64,000 bases of DNA from Francisella frigiditurris (GTDB lineage: Bacteria; Pseudomonadota; Gammaproteobacteria; Francisellales; Francisellaceae): the NCBI RefSeq assembly GCF_001880225.1, contig NZ_CP009654.1, positions 186,001 through 250,000 of the forward strand, in the 5' to 3' direction. This document shows, in pieces, positions 39,256 through 48,957 of the stretch (positions are counted from its first letter, which is position 1; the number at the start of each line of letters is the position of its first letter). The notes under the pieces were generated by a model. That model saw nothing but the letters and a program-made list of their open reading frames with translations, made no database searches and had not been told where the DNA came from. Both the position numbers and the translations under genes were made by a program.

Positions 39256-40083
39256 TTATTTAAGTTTAACTACTAAAACATCTGAGTCGGCACCATGAAG
39301 AATACCATTCGCTGTAGACCCAAGGAAGAATCTACCAATAGCTCCTCTTCTATGACTTCCCACAACAATTAGATCAGCTTTATTTTCTTTAGCTTGCTCT
39401 AGAACACCGTTAGCGACTCCACCTATTAATACAGCTTTTTTACCACCAAGCTTATTATTAGAAACGAAATTTTCTAATGCCTTCTCAACTTTCTCCATTT
39501 CATAACTCATTAGAGAAACTGTATCATTCGGAATAACGAAAACTGTATCCACAGAAGCTCCGTATAGCTTAGCTATATCATTCGCTTTTTTAGCAACGAT
39601 ACATGAGTCATTTTCAAGATCTGTTGGAATAAGAATATTTTTATAATCCACTGCAGCTCTATCTTCTTCTTGGACTCTAACAGTTAAAACGTCGCATTTT
39701 GCCTTATGTAATACAGCATTTGCTACCGAACCTAAGATTAAGTTAAATCCATGCTTTGCATGAGAACCAATAACTATTAGATCACAAGCAGACTCTTCAG
39801 CATATGTAACTATCTCAACTGATGGATTACCAACTAAAACATCTGCTTTAACTTCGAAACCAACAAGTTTATCTTTTACTTGAGAAAGGGCTTTTTTAGC
39901 TTCTTTTTCAAGAGTATATTGAAAATCGACAACTGATGGGGCAAATGGCGCTACACAATCAACAACTGTAACTACTGAAATTTTCTTAACACCATTTTTT
40001 TTAGCAAATGCTATAGCAGAATTAATAACAACATCCGCCTTTTCATACACATCTACTGCTAATAAAATCTTGTTATATGACAT
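39256..40083 (-). CDS. Tandem-domain universal stress protein
   Basis: 275 residues made of two Usp domains (1-139 and 145-275), each beginning with a KILLAVD or KNILIPTD strand and ending LTVRV or LVVKL. The ATP-binding motif G2xG9xG(S/T) is imperfect: the second domain has GSHRRGAIGRFFLGST with Arg in place of the second Gly, and the first domain (GSHAKHGFNLILGS) is one residue short. ATP binding may therefore be weakened (inference). The ATG has a strong AGGAGG site and, just upstream, the dyad AGGAC-AA-GTCCT (40095-40106). Francisella carries one such stress protein of this size (from memory). Confidence 0.9.
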   Translation of the reverse strand: MSYNKILLAVDVYEKADVVINSAIAFAKKNGVKKISVVTVVDCVAPFAPSVVDFQYTLEKEAKKALSQVKDKLVGFEVKADVLVGNPSVEIVTYAEESACDLIVIGSHAKHGFNLILGSVANAVLHKAKCDVLTVRVQEEDRAAVDYKNILIPTDLENDSCIVAKKANDIAKLYGASVDTVFVIPNDTVSLMSYEMEKVEKALENFVSNNKLGGKKAVLIGGVANGVLEQAKENKADLIVVGSHRRGAIGRFFLGSTANGILHGADSDVLVVKLK

Positions 40084-40094
40084 AAAACCTCCTC

Positions 40095-40139
40095 AGGACA
40101 AGTCCTAACAATTTAACACTAATTTTCACTTTTATTATA
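40095..40139 (-). promoter_or_regulatory. usp promoter -10 box and leader dyad
   Basis: Minus-strand TATAAT at 40139-40134 lies about 50 bp before the start, with no clear -35. The inverted repeat AGGAC-AA-GTCCT (40095-40106) overlaps the region immediately upstream of the ribosome-binding site; it could fold in the mRNA or bind a regulator. Confidence 0.35.
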
Positions 40140-40250
40140 CTACAGCACAGCGCTAAAAAACACTTTGCTCAAATGAATATTCTTTAAGGCTAGATTTTTT
40201 CCAAACTAAGCTTTAAAATTTTTCTAATATCGATATAAAAGAATACTCCA

Positions 40251-41510
40251 GTGCATACGGCTACAGACCAAAGAAAATTACTTATCTCAACTACTATTGG
40301 AAGTATATTTGAAATTTTTGACTTTATTTCTTTTGTATTCTTAACAGCCATATTAGCTCAAGTATTCTTTCCTGCTGAATATGGTACATCATCAATATGG
40401 TTTACTTATATAGCTATCACCATAAGTTATTTGCTACGTCCAGTTGGTGGACTAGTGCTTGGTCACCTAGGAGATAAATATGGAAGAAAAAGCATATTTA
40501 CTCTTTCTTTATTACTAATGTCTATCCCCGCATTGGTTATAGGCTTACTTCCAACTTATGCTCACATAGGTTATACAGCTACAGCCCTACTAATCTTAAT
40601 GCGAATATTTCAAGGCTTTTCAGTTGGTGGAGAAGTTCCCGGATCAATAACTTATATTGCTGAAGAATTTAAAAATAAAAACTTCTACTTCATGTGTGCA
40701 TGGTTAACTTTTGGAGCAAATTTTGCAGTATTTTTTGCTTCATTCTCAATAAAACTACTTATGCTTTACTCAAGTCACGAGTTTATGCTTGATTATGGAT
40801 GGAGAATACCTTTTCTTTTTGGAAGCTTGCTAACAATTATTGGATTTTATTTTAGAAAAAATATAAAAGAATCTGAATCATTTAATGAACATTTAAATTC
40901 TCAATCAAAAATCCCAGTATTTGAGCTCTTTAAAGATCATAAAAAAACAATCATAAATGGCGTCATGCTTGCAATAATTGTGTCTATAACTACATCAGTA
41001 TTTCATGTTTTTTTACCTAATTTATTTATGACGTATTATCATCAGGATGGAAGTTATGCTACAACTATAGCCTCTTCAGGAGCATTAACAATGGCCGTCA
41101 TGTCTCTTGGATTTGGATACTTATGTAAATATTTTCGTCCAATAAACATAATGACTTTTAGCTTATGCGCTTTATTAGTCGTATATATAACAATATTTTC
41201 CGATGCTATTGATTTAGAGCAACATCTTTTTGCTGCTGTTATAGTAATTTCATTTATTTTAGCTGGTGTGAATGGTATATTCTTTGGTTTCTTAGCAACA
41301 CTCTTTACTACTGAAAATCGCTTTTCTGGAATAGCTTTGTGTTATAACTTAGCTTATATTTTAGGAGCAGGACTAACTCCTCTTTGGACTAGTACTATTC
41401 TAGAAAAAACCGATCGCTACAGTTACATCCTTATAGCCTGTATTGTAATAACTGTCTTAGCTATAATAAATGTATTAACGTTAAGAAAGCATGATACAAA
41501 GATAGACTAA
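40251..41510 (+). CDS. MFS metabolite:H+ symporter (MHS/ProP-like family)
   Basis: 419 residues, about 12 helices, starting with GTG. The opening TTIGSIFEIFDFISFVFLT, motif GHLGDKYGRKS, and FQGFSVGGEVPGSITYIAE are typical of the MHS group (ProP, ShiA, KgtP). Such carriers import osmolytes or organic acids with H+. No Shine-Dalgarno site is evident. The last 4 bp overlap the convergent helicase gene. Confidence 0.85.
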   Translation: MHTATDQRKLLISTTIGSIFEIFDFISFVFLTAILAQVFFPAEYGTSSIWFTYIAITISYLLRPVGGLVLGHLGDKYGRKSIFTLSLLLMSIPALVIGLLPTYAHIGYTATALLILMRIFQGFSVGGEVPGSITYIAEEFKNKNFYFMCAWLTFGANFAVFFASFSIKLLMLYSSHEFMLDYGWRIPFLFGSLLTIIGFYFRKNIKESESFNEHLNSQSKIPVFELFKDHKKTIINGVMLAIIVSITTSVFHVFLPNLFMTYYHQDGSYATTIASSGALTMAVMSLGFGYLCKYFRPINIMTFSLCALLVVYITIFSDAIDLEQHLFAAVIVISFILAGVNGIFFGFLATLFTTENRFSGIALCYNLAYILGAGLTPLWTSTILEKTDRYSYILIACIVITVLAIINVLTLRKHDTKID

Positions 41511-44266
41511 TCTTTTTTCTTACTCTGAATTGATTCAAAATATTGCCAAATCACTTCAGGAATATCTCTCTCAAGTTGGAAAGTATACTCTATCATCATT
41601 AAGTTATCTTTTATAACGCTTTTAGCTTCTAAGCATTTTTCCACAACACCAACAAAATAGTATTCATCAGTTTTATTTACTCTTACGAAAACATAGCTTA
41701 CAAACTTATTTTGAGCTAGACCAGTTTCATTATTATTTAACGAATCGTCTATTTTCTTATTTAACTTTGAATAAAATATAAAAGTGTTTTTTGATAGAAA
41801 TTTATTATCATATCTGCTAAATTTCTTATTCTCATCAAAAGTCATAAACAATAAAGCTTTATCGTCAAAAAACCTATACCCTGCGAGATTGACTCCGCCA
41901 TTTGTATAATCTTGATTTAATAAGTACGCTATATCTTTTTTAGAGTATTTTGAATACAACGCTAATCCATGAGACTTATCATGTAGATATTTTTTAGAAT
42001 AAAAAATTTCATTATATTCTAGTAAGTCTGTTATTTGTTCTTTAAGGAAAAAATTATTTTTAATCAAAACAAAAGAAAGTAGTTTAATTTTATTATTTTT
42101 GATTTCTATTAACGAATCATAACCCTCTCTACCCGCATTTACAGTAAAAATTTCTAATGATAAATGTTTTAGAGAATTCTCAAAACTCTCTTCATTAAAA
42201 TCTATAATTTGGCTTCTTAAAAAAGCTTTCATTTCATCAATAAAGATTTTCTCTTCTATCAAAAGCTTTTTAAAAATTAATGTCTCATACAATCTTTTTG
42301 TTGGAGAGAACTCTTTAGATATAAACCTTAAAATATTATATTCTTCAGAGCTTAATTCAGGAAGCTCATTTTCTTTGAGAGAAATCAACAAATCATAATA
42401 AGTATCTTTATAAGATAAAAGTATTTCTGGAGAGATAAAGTTATATTTTTCAAAGTCTAATAAACTAGGAACTCTACCTAGCTCTTTTTTAAGTTGGTTA
42501 TAATCTCTTTTAATATTTTTTAGTTGTGTAAAATTAGCTTGTTGGATATTTTTATAAATAATTTCTTTGGCTAACTCAGTAAAAGTAATAGTGCTCTCAC
42601 CAGGAATAAGCTCAGTTCCCGAGATTAAGAATTGTTTAAGCTCATCTTTGTCATAACTATTGTTTTGACTAAGTGCTACTGGAATTAAAAAGTTATTCTC
42701 ATAATTTGCTATAAAATCCAAGACAACAACAAATTCTTTACTCTCAAACTTTCTTAAACCTCTACCCAATTGTTGAATATAAACTATAGAGCTTTGAGTT
42801 GGCCTTAGTAATATAACTTGATTAACACAAGGGATATCAATACCTTCATTAAAGATATCAACTGTAACAATAATCTCTAAATCACCATTTTCTAGCTCTT
42901 CTATAGCTCGAAATCTCTCTTTCTCTGAGCTCTTGCTTGTGAGAGCCACTGACCTGACACCCTTATCTGTTAGCTTACTAGCTAGTTCAAGAGCTTCTGC
43001 CATATTACTAACAAACATTAGTGCCGATCTTTTATTACCGCTATAACCATAAAAATTAATTTTATTAACAATATGATCGACTCTTTCACCACTTACTAAT
43101 TTATTAAAATTTTGTAAAAGATCCTTTTCTGAACCTACATAAATATCCTCTATCGCAAAATAATGAAATGGGCAAAGAAATTTTTGTTCTAACGCTTGTT
43201 GCAATCGAATTTCATAAGCAATATTATGATCAAAAAGTTTAAAAATATCAGCATTATCTGTTCTTTCTGGAGTTGCTGTCATTCCTAACAAGAACTGGGG
43301 ACTAAAGTAATCTAGGACTTTTTTGTAACTCTTTGCTTCTGCATGATGAACCTCATCAATAATAATATAATCAAATTCTGTTTGCTTAAAATTAAACAAG
43401 ATATTTGGATTTTTAAGCGTTTGCACAGTTGCGAATAAATAATCTGCTTCTTGATCATGCTCTCCACCAGATAGTAAACCCATTCTTTTATTTTTTATGA
43501 TGGATTCAAAAGTTTCTTTTGCTTTAATAGCTATATTTGTTCGATGAACAATAAATAAACATCTTTTAGGCTTTACTCTCTGAACATCAAAAGCACTTAA
43601 AAATGTCTTACCAGTACCAGTCGCGCTTATTACTAGTGCTTTATTTTCTCGCTCTTTTCTTAAATTTTCGAGACTTACTAGAGCTTCTTCTTGAACCTGA
43701 TTAGGAGATATACTCACACTAGAAAATTTAAAGCTTTGCATTTGGTGTTTTGCTAATTCATATAAAGGTTCATACTTTTCTAAAATTTTTTCTAATGGAA
43801 ATGCTTTATCAAAAACATCTTCAAACTCTAAAAATAATTTATCTTTAAAATCATCTTTTTGCTCTACAGATAGAAAAATATTCCATTCTGTATTAATCGT
43901 AAGAGCTGATTGTGTAAGGTTTGTGCTGCCAACGATAACATTCCATATATTACCTTTCCTAAAAAAGAAACCTTTAGCATGGAAGTTTTGTTCTGTAATT
44001 ATTTTAAGCTCTACATTTTTAAATTGGCTTAACCTTTTTAAAGCTTGTGGATCTGTGAAATTAAGATAACACCCAGTTAAAACTTTACCCTTAACTCCCT
44101 TTTTCTCAAGCTTTCTTAAAGATTCTAAAATACATGTGACTCCAGATAGCGTTATAAAAGCTACACTTATAACAAACTCATCACATTCTTCTAATTGCTT
44201 AATAATCTCTATAAGAATTTTACTTTTATAATTAGATAAGAATGTTTTTTTGACTTTTTGAGACAT
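41507..44266 (-). CDS. PLD-nuclease/superfamily II helicase fusion with DUF3427-like C-terminus
   Basis: 919 residues. The N-terminal PLD-like domain has H96-x-K98, N116 in GSTNLT and E127 in NTEWN, a spacing like that of the BfiI-type restriction nuclease site. The helicase follows: ATGTGKT (215-221), DEVHH (304-308), TATPER (330-335), and motif VI QQLGRGLRK (~495). The C-terminal half, with GLALYSKYSKKDIAYLLN and GGVNLAGYRFF, resembles the DUF3427 family. Such proteins are DNA-processing enzymes in accessory or repair contexts; a defence role is possible but unproven. It is 7 bp behind the RCC1 gene, in the same direction. Confidence 0.82.
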   Translation of the reverse strand: MSQKVKKTFLSNYKSKILIEIIKQLEECDEFVISVAFITLSGVTCILESLRKLEKKGVKGKVLTGCYLNFTDPQALKRLSQFKNVELKIITEQNFHAKGFFFRKGNIWNVIVGSTNLTQSALTINTEWNIFLSVEQKDDFKDKLFLEFEDVFDKAFPLEKILEKYEPLYELAKHQMQSFKFSSVSISPNQVQEEALVSLENLRKERENKALVISATGTGKTFLSAFDVQRVKPKRCLFIVHRTNIAIKAKETFESIIKNKRMGLLSGGEHDQEADYLFATVQTLKNPNILFNFKQTEFDYIIIDEVHHAEAKSYKKVLDYFSPQFLLGMTATPERTDNADIFKLFDHNIAYEIRLQQALEQKFLCPFHYFAIEDIYVGSEKDLLQNFNKLVSGERVDHIVNKINFYGYSGNKRSALMFVSNMAEALELASKLTDKGVRSVALTSKSSEKERFRAIEELENGDLEIIVTVDIFNEGIDIPCVNQVILLRPTQSSIVYIQQLGRGLRKFESKEFVVVLDFIANYENNFLIPVALSQNNSYDKDELKQFLISGTELIPGESTITFTELAKEIIYKNIQQANFTQLKNIKRDYNQLKKELGRVPSLLDFEKYNFISPEILLSYKDTYYDLLISLKENELPELSSEEYNILRFISKEFSPTKRLYETLIFKKLLIEEKIFIDEMKAFLRSQIIDFNEESFENSLKHLSLEIFTVNAGREGYDSLIEIKNNKIKLLSFVLIKNNFFLKEQITDLLEYNEIFYSKKYLHDKSHGLALYSKYSKKDIAYLLNQDYTNGGVNLAGYRFFDDKALLFMTFDENKKFSRYDNKFLSKNTFIFYSKLNKKIDDSLNNNETGLAQNKFVSYVFVRVNKTDEYYFVGVVEKCLEAKSVIKDNLMMIEYTFQLERDIPEVIWQYFESIQSKKKD

Positions 44267-44273
44267 TTAGAAC

Positions 44274-45044
44274 TTATATTTTAACAGGGACAGATGAATC
44301 AAGACCTTTACTATTTCCGCCTCTCATTCCTTGACCCCAACAATAAACATTTTGCTTATCATATGAAATACCACAAACAAATGTAGTACTCATAGTTAGT
44401 CTAGAGAATTTAATCTCTGTCTTAACTTTTTGAGGAGCATCAAAATAGCCCTTTTCACCATTACCAACCTCTCCTGATGAACCATCTCCCCAACAATATG
44501 CATAATTATTTTCATCTAAAGCACAAGCATAGTGGGCCTCTGTATAAACTTGTCTAAATTTAACATTTGCATCCAACTTAACAGGAACGCTAGAATTTTT
44601 TTGTTTAGTGCCCGCCCCAAGCTGTCCTCTTTCATTACTACCCCAGCAATAGACATCATCTCCATCATCAAGAGCACAATTAAAGTCATCTCCTGAGTGA
44701 AGCTGTTTAAACTTAACATCTGATTTAACATATCTTGGCTGAAGTGAGCTCTCATTAGTCCCATCACCAAGAGCTCCTTCATTATTATAGCCCCAACATT
44801 TAACTTTTCCATTAGTTATAAGTTGACAGCTGTAGTCAGCACCAGAAGTTACTTTCGTACCTCTAATACTAACATCATTAAAGTTGTCATCTCGATTGTC
44901 ATTTCTATAATCATCATTTTTATTCGAAAACTTACCTTCCGTTGAATAATTATAGTCATCAAAAAATGTTTGAGCAGAAGTATAATTTGCATAAATTTCA
45001 TAACCGACAAGCACTAAAAAGAAAGTTAAAAGTATTTTTTTCAT
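44274..45044 (-). CDS. Secreted protein with RCC1-type repeats
   Basis: 256 residues. A signal peptide (MKKILLTFFLVLVGYEIYA) is followed by an Asn/Asp-rich stretch (~25-57) and about four RCC1/BNR-like repeats with the core CALDxxxxxYCWGxNxxGxLGxGT; each repeat contributes a Cys pair. Only half of a seven-blade propeller is present, so it may oligomerise or form an open repeat array. Its product is exported to the periplasm or surface. Function unknown; similar repeats occur in secreted effectors and regulators of chromatin in eukaryotes. Confidence 0.8.
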   Translation of the reverse strand: MKKILLTFFLVLVGYEIYANYTSAQTFFDDYNYSTEGKFSNKNDDYRNDNRDDNFNDVSIRGTKVTSGADYSCQLITNGKVKCWGYNNEGALGDGTNESSLQPRYVKSDVKFKQLHSGDDFNCALDDGDDVYCWGSNERGQLGAGTKQKNSSVPVKLDANVKFRQVYTEAHYACALDENNYAYCWGDGSSGEVGNGEKGYFDAPQKVKTEIKFSRLTMSTTFVCGISYDKQNVYCWGQGMRGGNSKGLDSSVPVKI

Positions 45045-45110
45045 TTTCTATCTTATTTATTTAATTGCTAAACATCTTATTTAATATAAAAGAAAAAAGC
45101 CAGCTTTGGA

Positions 45111-45674
45111 TTAAAAAAATATTTTCTGTTCCCAATACCTTAAGAAATTAAAAAATCTTTCTTTTCTATCATAATTTTCTCGGTCTACATATGGCTTAGT
45201 AATAAGTATTGGTTGAGATCCTGCCAATATACAAGCAAGACACCCTGTTAAAAGTCTATCATCAACTAAAGCTAACTCTTGAGAACCGCAATTAACTAAA
45301 CTTTGGATTTTTAGCATCCCATCTGGATATGGTTTTTTAGCAACGTTATCTATAAATCTTATTTTAGGATATTTTTTTTTAAAGTAACCTAACCTTTTTT
45401 TTTCAGGCTTATTTGAAAGAATAAAGATATTTTCCTCACCAAAATTTTTAGAAAAAGCATTAAGCCACTCAACTACTTCTGGATATAATTCATTTTTACC
45501 ATGAGAGGTTAGAACTCCATCAAAATCTAAGGCTAAATATTTTATTCCCTTAGATTCTAAATAATCTTGACTAAGGTTGATTACACAATCTAAACAACTA
45601 TTATCTTTTACTGCAGATATTTGTTTTTTATGCTTAAACATTTTTCCTAAAGTATACAAAGACCTTTTAAACAT
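45111..45674 (-). CDS. HAD-superfamily phosphatase, YqeG-like (subclass IIIA)
   Basis: 187 residues. The nucleophile motif is LALDFDGVLTSHGKNELYP; ILSNKPEKKRL is motif II (Ser/Thr-Asn) and a Lys-Pro-xx-Asp-Gly segment motif III, with LVDDRLLTGCLACILAG as motif IV. It shares one base with the rsmI stop, so it belongs to murC-rsmI-HAD. Substrate unknown. There is a YqeG-like N-terminal extension of ~45 residues. Confidence 0.75.
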   Translation of the reverse strand: MFKRSLYTLGKMFKHKKQISAVKDNSCLDCVINLSQDYLESKGIKYLALDFDGVLTSHGKNELYPEVVEWLNAFSKNFGEENIFILSNKPEKKRLGYFKKKYPKIRFIDNVAKKPYPDGMLKIQSLVNCGSQELALVDDRLLTGCLACILAGSQPILITKPYVDRENYDRKERFFNFLRYWEQKIFF

Positions 45675-46543
45675 TAATATTCTCCACTTTTTAGTTCCAA
45701 AGCCTTTTGATATATTTCATTTTTTTTATGCCCAGTTAAATCAACAGCTAAAGCAACTGCCTTCTTTAAAGGAAGCTCTTTTAAAAGCTTCACCAATAAT
45801 TTATCTAATGATAAATCTATTTGGGAAGAATCTTCCATGTCCATTTTATTACAGTCGATAAGAACAACAAACTCTCCACGAACGATATCACTATTTTCTA
45901 AAAAATATTTCCTTACTTCTGTAGAAGTTCCAGATACAAATCTTTCAAATTGTTTGGTTATTTCCTTTGCAACAACAACATTGTTATTAGGAATGATATT
46001 TACTAAATCTTCTAACAAATATTCAATCCTATGTACAGACTCATAAAGAACGACTGTAGTATCCATTTTTTCAAACTCTTGAATTTGTTGTTGCCTTTTG
46101 GCTTTCTTTGCAGACAAAAAACCCTTAAATAAAAAACTATCTGAAGGTAAACCTGCCACTGAAAGAGCAGAGATTACAGCACTTACTCCAGGTATTGGGA
46201 TAATCTCAAAATCCTCTCTTCTTAATTCATTTACTATTTTATAACCAGGGTCTGAAATCAATGGTGTTCCCGCATCACTAACCAAAGCTACAATTTGCTG
46301 TTCACTTAGGAATTTCTTAACACTCTCTATTCGACTTTCTTCATTAAAATCATGACAGGATATTATTTTTTGAGAATCTTTAATACCTAACTGATCAAGT
46401 AATTTAGAAGTTACTCTAGTATCCTCCGCAAATATGATTTGAGCATTTTTTAACACATCTAATGCTCTTAAAGTAACATCTTGCAAATTACCAATAGGCG
46501 TTGCTACAACGTATAAAACACCGGTTTTTATATTATTTTTCAT
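45674..46543 (-). CDS. rsmI: 16S rRNA (cytidine1402-2'-O)-methyltransferase
   Basis: 289 residues. VVATPIGNLQDVTLRALDVL and EDTRVTSKLLDQLGI at the start, then VALVSDAGTPLISDPGYKIV and PGVSAVISALSVAGLPSDSF are diagnostic of RsmI. It modifies C1402 with RsmH. The ATG overlaps murC by 11 bp. Confidence 0.95.
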   Translation of the reverse strand: MKNNIKTGVLYVVATPIGNLQDVTLRALDVLKNAQIIFAEDTRVTSKLLDQLGIKDSQKIISCHDFNEESRIESVKKFLSEQQIVALVSDAGTPLISDPGYKIVNELRREDFEIIPIPGVSAVISALSVAGLPSDSFLFKGFLSAKKAKRQQQIQEFEKMDTTVVLYESVHRIEYLLEDLVNIIPNNNVVVAKEITKQFERFVSGTSTEVRKYFLENSDIVRGEFVVLIDCNKMDMEDSSQIDLSLDKLLVKLLKELPLKKAVALAVDLTGHKKNEIYQKALELKSGEY

Positions 46544-47900
46544 TGGATAATAAATCTATTAAATTCGTCACATCTCCAGCACCTTGAATCAAGATAACTG
46601 AATTTTCATCAACTATATTCTTTAACTCTTCTTTTACATGTTCAAAATCATTAACTAATAAACAATTTGATAGCCCTTCAGCCAAATCTTTACTAGTTGC
46701 TCCTAAAATTTCTTCTTCTCCAGCAGCGTAAGTTGGTAATAAAAAAAGATTATCAGCTGTAGACAAAACAGCCTTCCAAGAGTCAAACAGATCTTTATTT
46801 CTTGAGTATCTATGTGGTTGGAAAATATGGATTATTTTTTTATTTGGATATTTATCTTTAACTGCTTGTAAACAGCTTGATACCTCTACAGGGTGATGTC
46901 CATAGTCATCTATCGCATCTATATTTATTTCATTAATATTTATTTTATAAATATCAAACCTTCTCCCAACTCCTTGAACTTCAGGCAGAAGAGTTTGTAA
47001 ACTCTTTAAGTCAAAACCCAGTTCTTTACAACAGGCTATTGCTACTGAACAATTCAAAGCATTATATTTTCCTGGCAAGATTGTCTTAAAATTAAGCTTC
47101 TCTCCACTAGGAAACTTCACTTTAAAACAGTTAAAATTATCTTTTATTTCATAAGCTAATATATTTATATCTGCTTCCTTAGAAAACCCATAAGTTATAA
47201 CTTTCTTAGAATGCAACTGACTATATTTTGAAAGTAAATCTTGACAGCCTTTATCATCTATACATAAAAATATCGTCTCTATACTACTCTTATTTAAAAA
47301 CTCATAGAAATTTTCTAAAAGATTCTCATAAGAATTATTATAAGTTGCCATATGGTCTAAATCTATATTTGTAACTATAGATGCCTGAGGCTTGAGATGT
47401 AAAAAAGAAGCATCACTCTCATCTGCTTCTAAAACTAGAAATCCTGAGCCATTTATCTCTATATTTGAACCTGTCGCTTTTACTATACCACCAACTACAA
47501 AGCTACTTTTACTATCAAGATGATGTAGTAATGTTGCTAACACGCTTGAAACTGTTGTTTTACCATGTGTCCCAGTCACCGCAATACTCTGCTTAAAGTC
47601 TTTCATCAGAACTGCTAAAAACATAGCTCTTTGTAAAGTTGGAATATTTAACTCTTTTGCTTTTAATATAAGAGGGTTTTTCTGTGAAACCGCTGAAGAA
47701 AAGACAAGCATATCATAGTTTTCAACTACAACTTGATCAAGACTTAAATATAAGTTAATACCTTTCTGTACAAGTTTTGCAGTTATTTTTGATGGCTTTG
47801 TGTCATAACCGCTCACCTCTGCACCAAGTTTTTTTGCAGCAATGGCTAAGGCTGAAACACCTATACCACCAACACCTAAAAATAAGATTCGCTTTTTCAA
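46533..47900 (-). CDS. murC: UDP-N-acetylmuramate--L-alanine ligase
   Basis: 455 residues. ILFLGVGGIGVSALA (nucleotide-binding N-domain), ATP motif GTHGKTT (110-116), EADESDASF (158-166), TNIDLDHMATY, and GVGRRFDIY with DDYGHHPVEV; the whole set identifies MurC, although the related Mpl ligase shares several. Cytosolic peptidoglycan precursor synthesis. First gene of murC-rsmI-HAD; it is not in a division/cell wall cluster here, unlike most Proteobacteria. Confidence 0.9.
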   Translation of the reverse strand: MKKRILFLGVGGIGVSALAIAAKKLGAEVSGYDTKPSKITAKLVQKGINLYLSLDQVVVENYDMLVFSSAVSQKNPLILKAKELNIPTLQRAMFLAVLMKDFKQSIAVTGTHGKTTVSSVLATLLHHLDSKSSFVVGGIVKATGSNIEINGSGFLVLEADESDASFLHLKPQASIVTNIDLDHMATYNNSYENLLENFYEFLNKSSIETIFLCIDDKGCQDLLSKYSQLHSKKVITYGFSKEADINILAYEIKDNFNCFKVKFPSGEKLNFKTILPGKYNALNCSVAIACCKELGFDLKSLQTLLPEVQGVGRRFDIYKININEINIDAIDDYGHHPVEVSSCLQAVKDKYPNKKIIHIFQPHRYSRNKDLFDSWKAVLSTADNLFLLPTYAAGEEEILGATSKDLAEGLSNCLLVNDFEHVKEELKNIVDENSVILIQGAGDVTNLIDLLSNEK

Positions 47901-47988
47901 ACAAGACCTTCTAACTATGCAGAAATATTATATATCTTTCAGTTAGTGTAGCACTTTTATATATTTTTATAAATTAAGCTATAAATAT

Positions 47989-48957
47989 TTAAATAGATAT
48001 TGTTTCACCTATTTTTAGTATTAAAGCGTTATCCTCACCATAGTTTTGATCTATAGCTGCTTTTTTAAATCGTACAGGGGGTTCAAAAGGAGGTTCAGTA
48101 GTCAACATGATAGATCCCCAATGCATACCGACTGCTTTTTTTGCATTAATTGCTTTAACTATTTCTATGGCATCTTCCGGCGAAGCATGTACTGATTGCA
48201 TAAAACTTCGTGGTTCATATGCTCCTATGCCTACTAAGGCTAAATCAAAAGGTCCCTCACTAATTCCAATTTCATTAAAGATATCTCCTTTTGCAGTATC
48301 TCCAGAAAACCATACCTTTTTATTACCATCAGAGAAAGAAAAACTCGCCCATAAAGTTTTATTTCTATCAAATAATCCTCGACCCGAAAAATGTACGGCA
48401 GGTAAGGCTTTAATAGAAATATTCTTTATCTTAAATTGCTGCCACCAGCTTAATTCAACAATATTTAAAAATCCTTTTCTAATAAAGAATAGTTTAAGTC
48501 CTAAAGGTACAACCACTTGCGTATATGCTTTATATGGATATTCATCTAATACCTTAGAATCTAAATGATCATAATGATTATGACTAACTACCATAATATC
48601 AATTTTAGGTAGTTGTGATAAATCTAAAGCTGGTCTAACAAATCTTTTAGGCCCAAGAAACCAAGGACCTGCATTTTCGCTTAGAAAAGGATCCGTCAGT
48701 ATAATTTTATCTGCCATATGAATTAGAAAAGCAGCATGACCAAGCCACGTCACCGATGGTGTTGAAAATTCTTTTAATTGATCCAAAACTGCTTGCGTAG
48801 GTAATATATGATTTTCTGGTATTGATGGTTTACGATTTAATAAAAATAATGAAATTAGAAACTTTATAAAACCCAGCCCTCCCATCGTTCGTCTAGGGCC
48901 CCCTGGTGAATTGGAAAATCTACCTCGAGATAAATAATAAGGTAATTTATTATTCAC
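47989..48957 (-). CDS. Metallo-beta-lactamase-fold hydrolase, NAPE-PLD/RomA-like
   Basis: 322 residues. Metal site motif SHNHYDHLD with H126, H128, D130 and H131; later VWFSGDTAKGD and VGMHWGSIML supply further ligands. The N-terminus RGRFSNSPGGPRRTM and WLGHAAFLIHMADKIILTDP match the family of N-acyl phosphatidylethanolamine phospholipase D-like proteins. The start overlaps the aroE stop by 4 bp (ATGA). Substrate not known. Confidence 0.83.
   Translation of the reverse strand: MNNKLPYYLSRGRFSNSPGGPRRTMGGLGFIKFLISLFLLNRKPSIPENHILPTQAVLDQLKEFSTPSVTWLGHAAFLIHMADKIILTDPFLSENAGPWFLGPKRFVRPALDLSQLPKIDIMVVSHNHYDHLDSKVLDEYPYKAYTQVVVPLGLKLFFIRKGFLNIVELSWWQQFKIKNISIKALPAVHFSGRGLFDRNKTLWASFSFSDGNKKVWFSGDTAKGDIFNEIGISEGPFDLALVGIGAYEPRSFMQSVHASPEDAIEIVKAINAKKAVGMHWGSIMLTTEPPFEPPVRFKKAAIDQNYGEDNALILKIGETISI

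Noticed and set aside
45085-45112. Hairpin AAAG-CCAG-CTTT before the HAD gene 3' end as a terminator
   Set aside because: Four-base stem, A/T-only flanks and no convincing T-run on the transcribed strand.
48107-48568. 153-aa ORF on the plus strand opposite the MBL-hydrolase gene
   Set aside because: It is antisense to a well-conserved protein with catalytic motifs, has no recognisable domain, and the sense frame explains the codon pattern.
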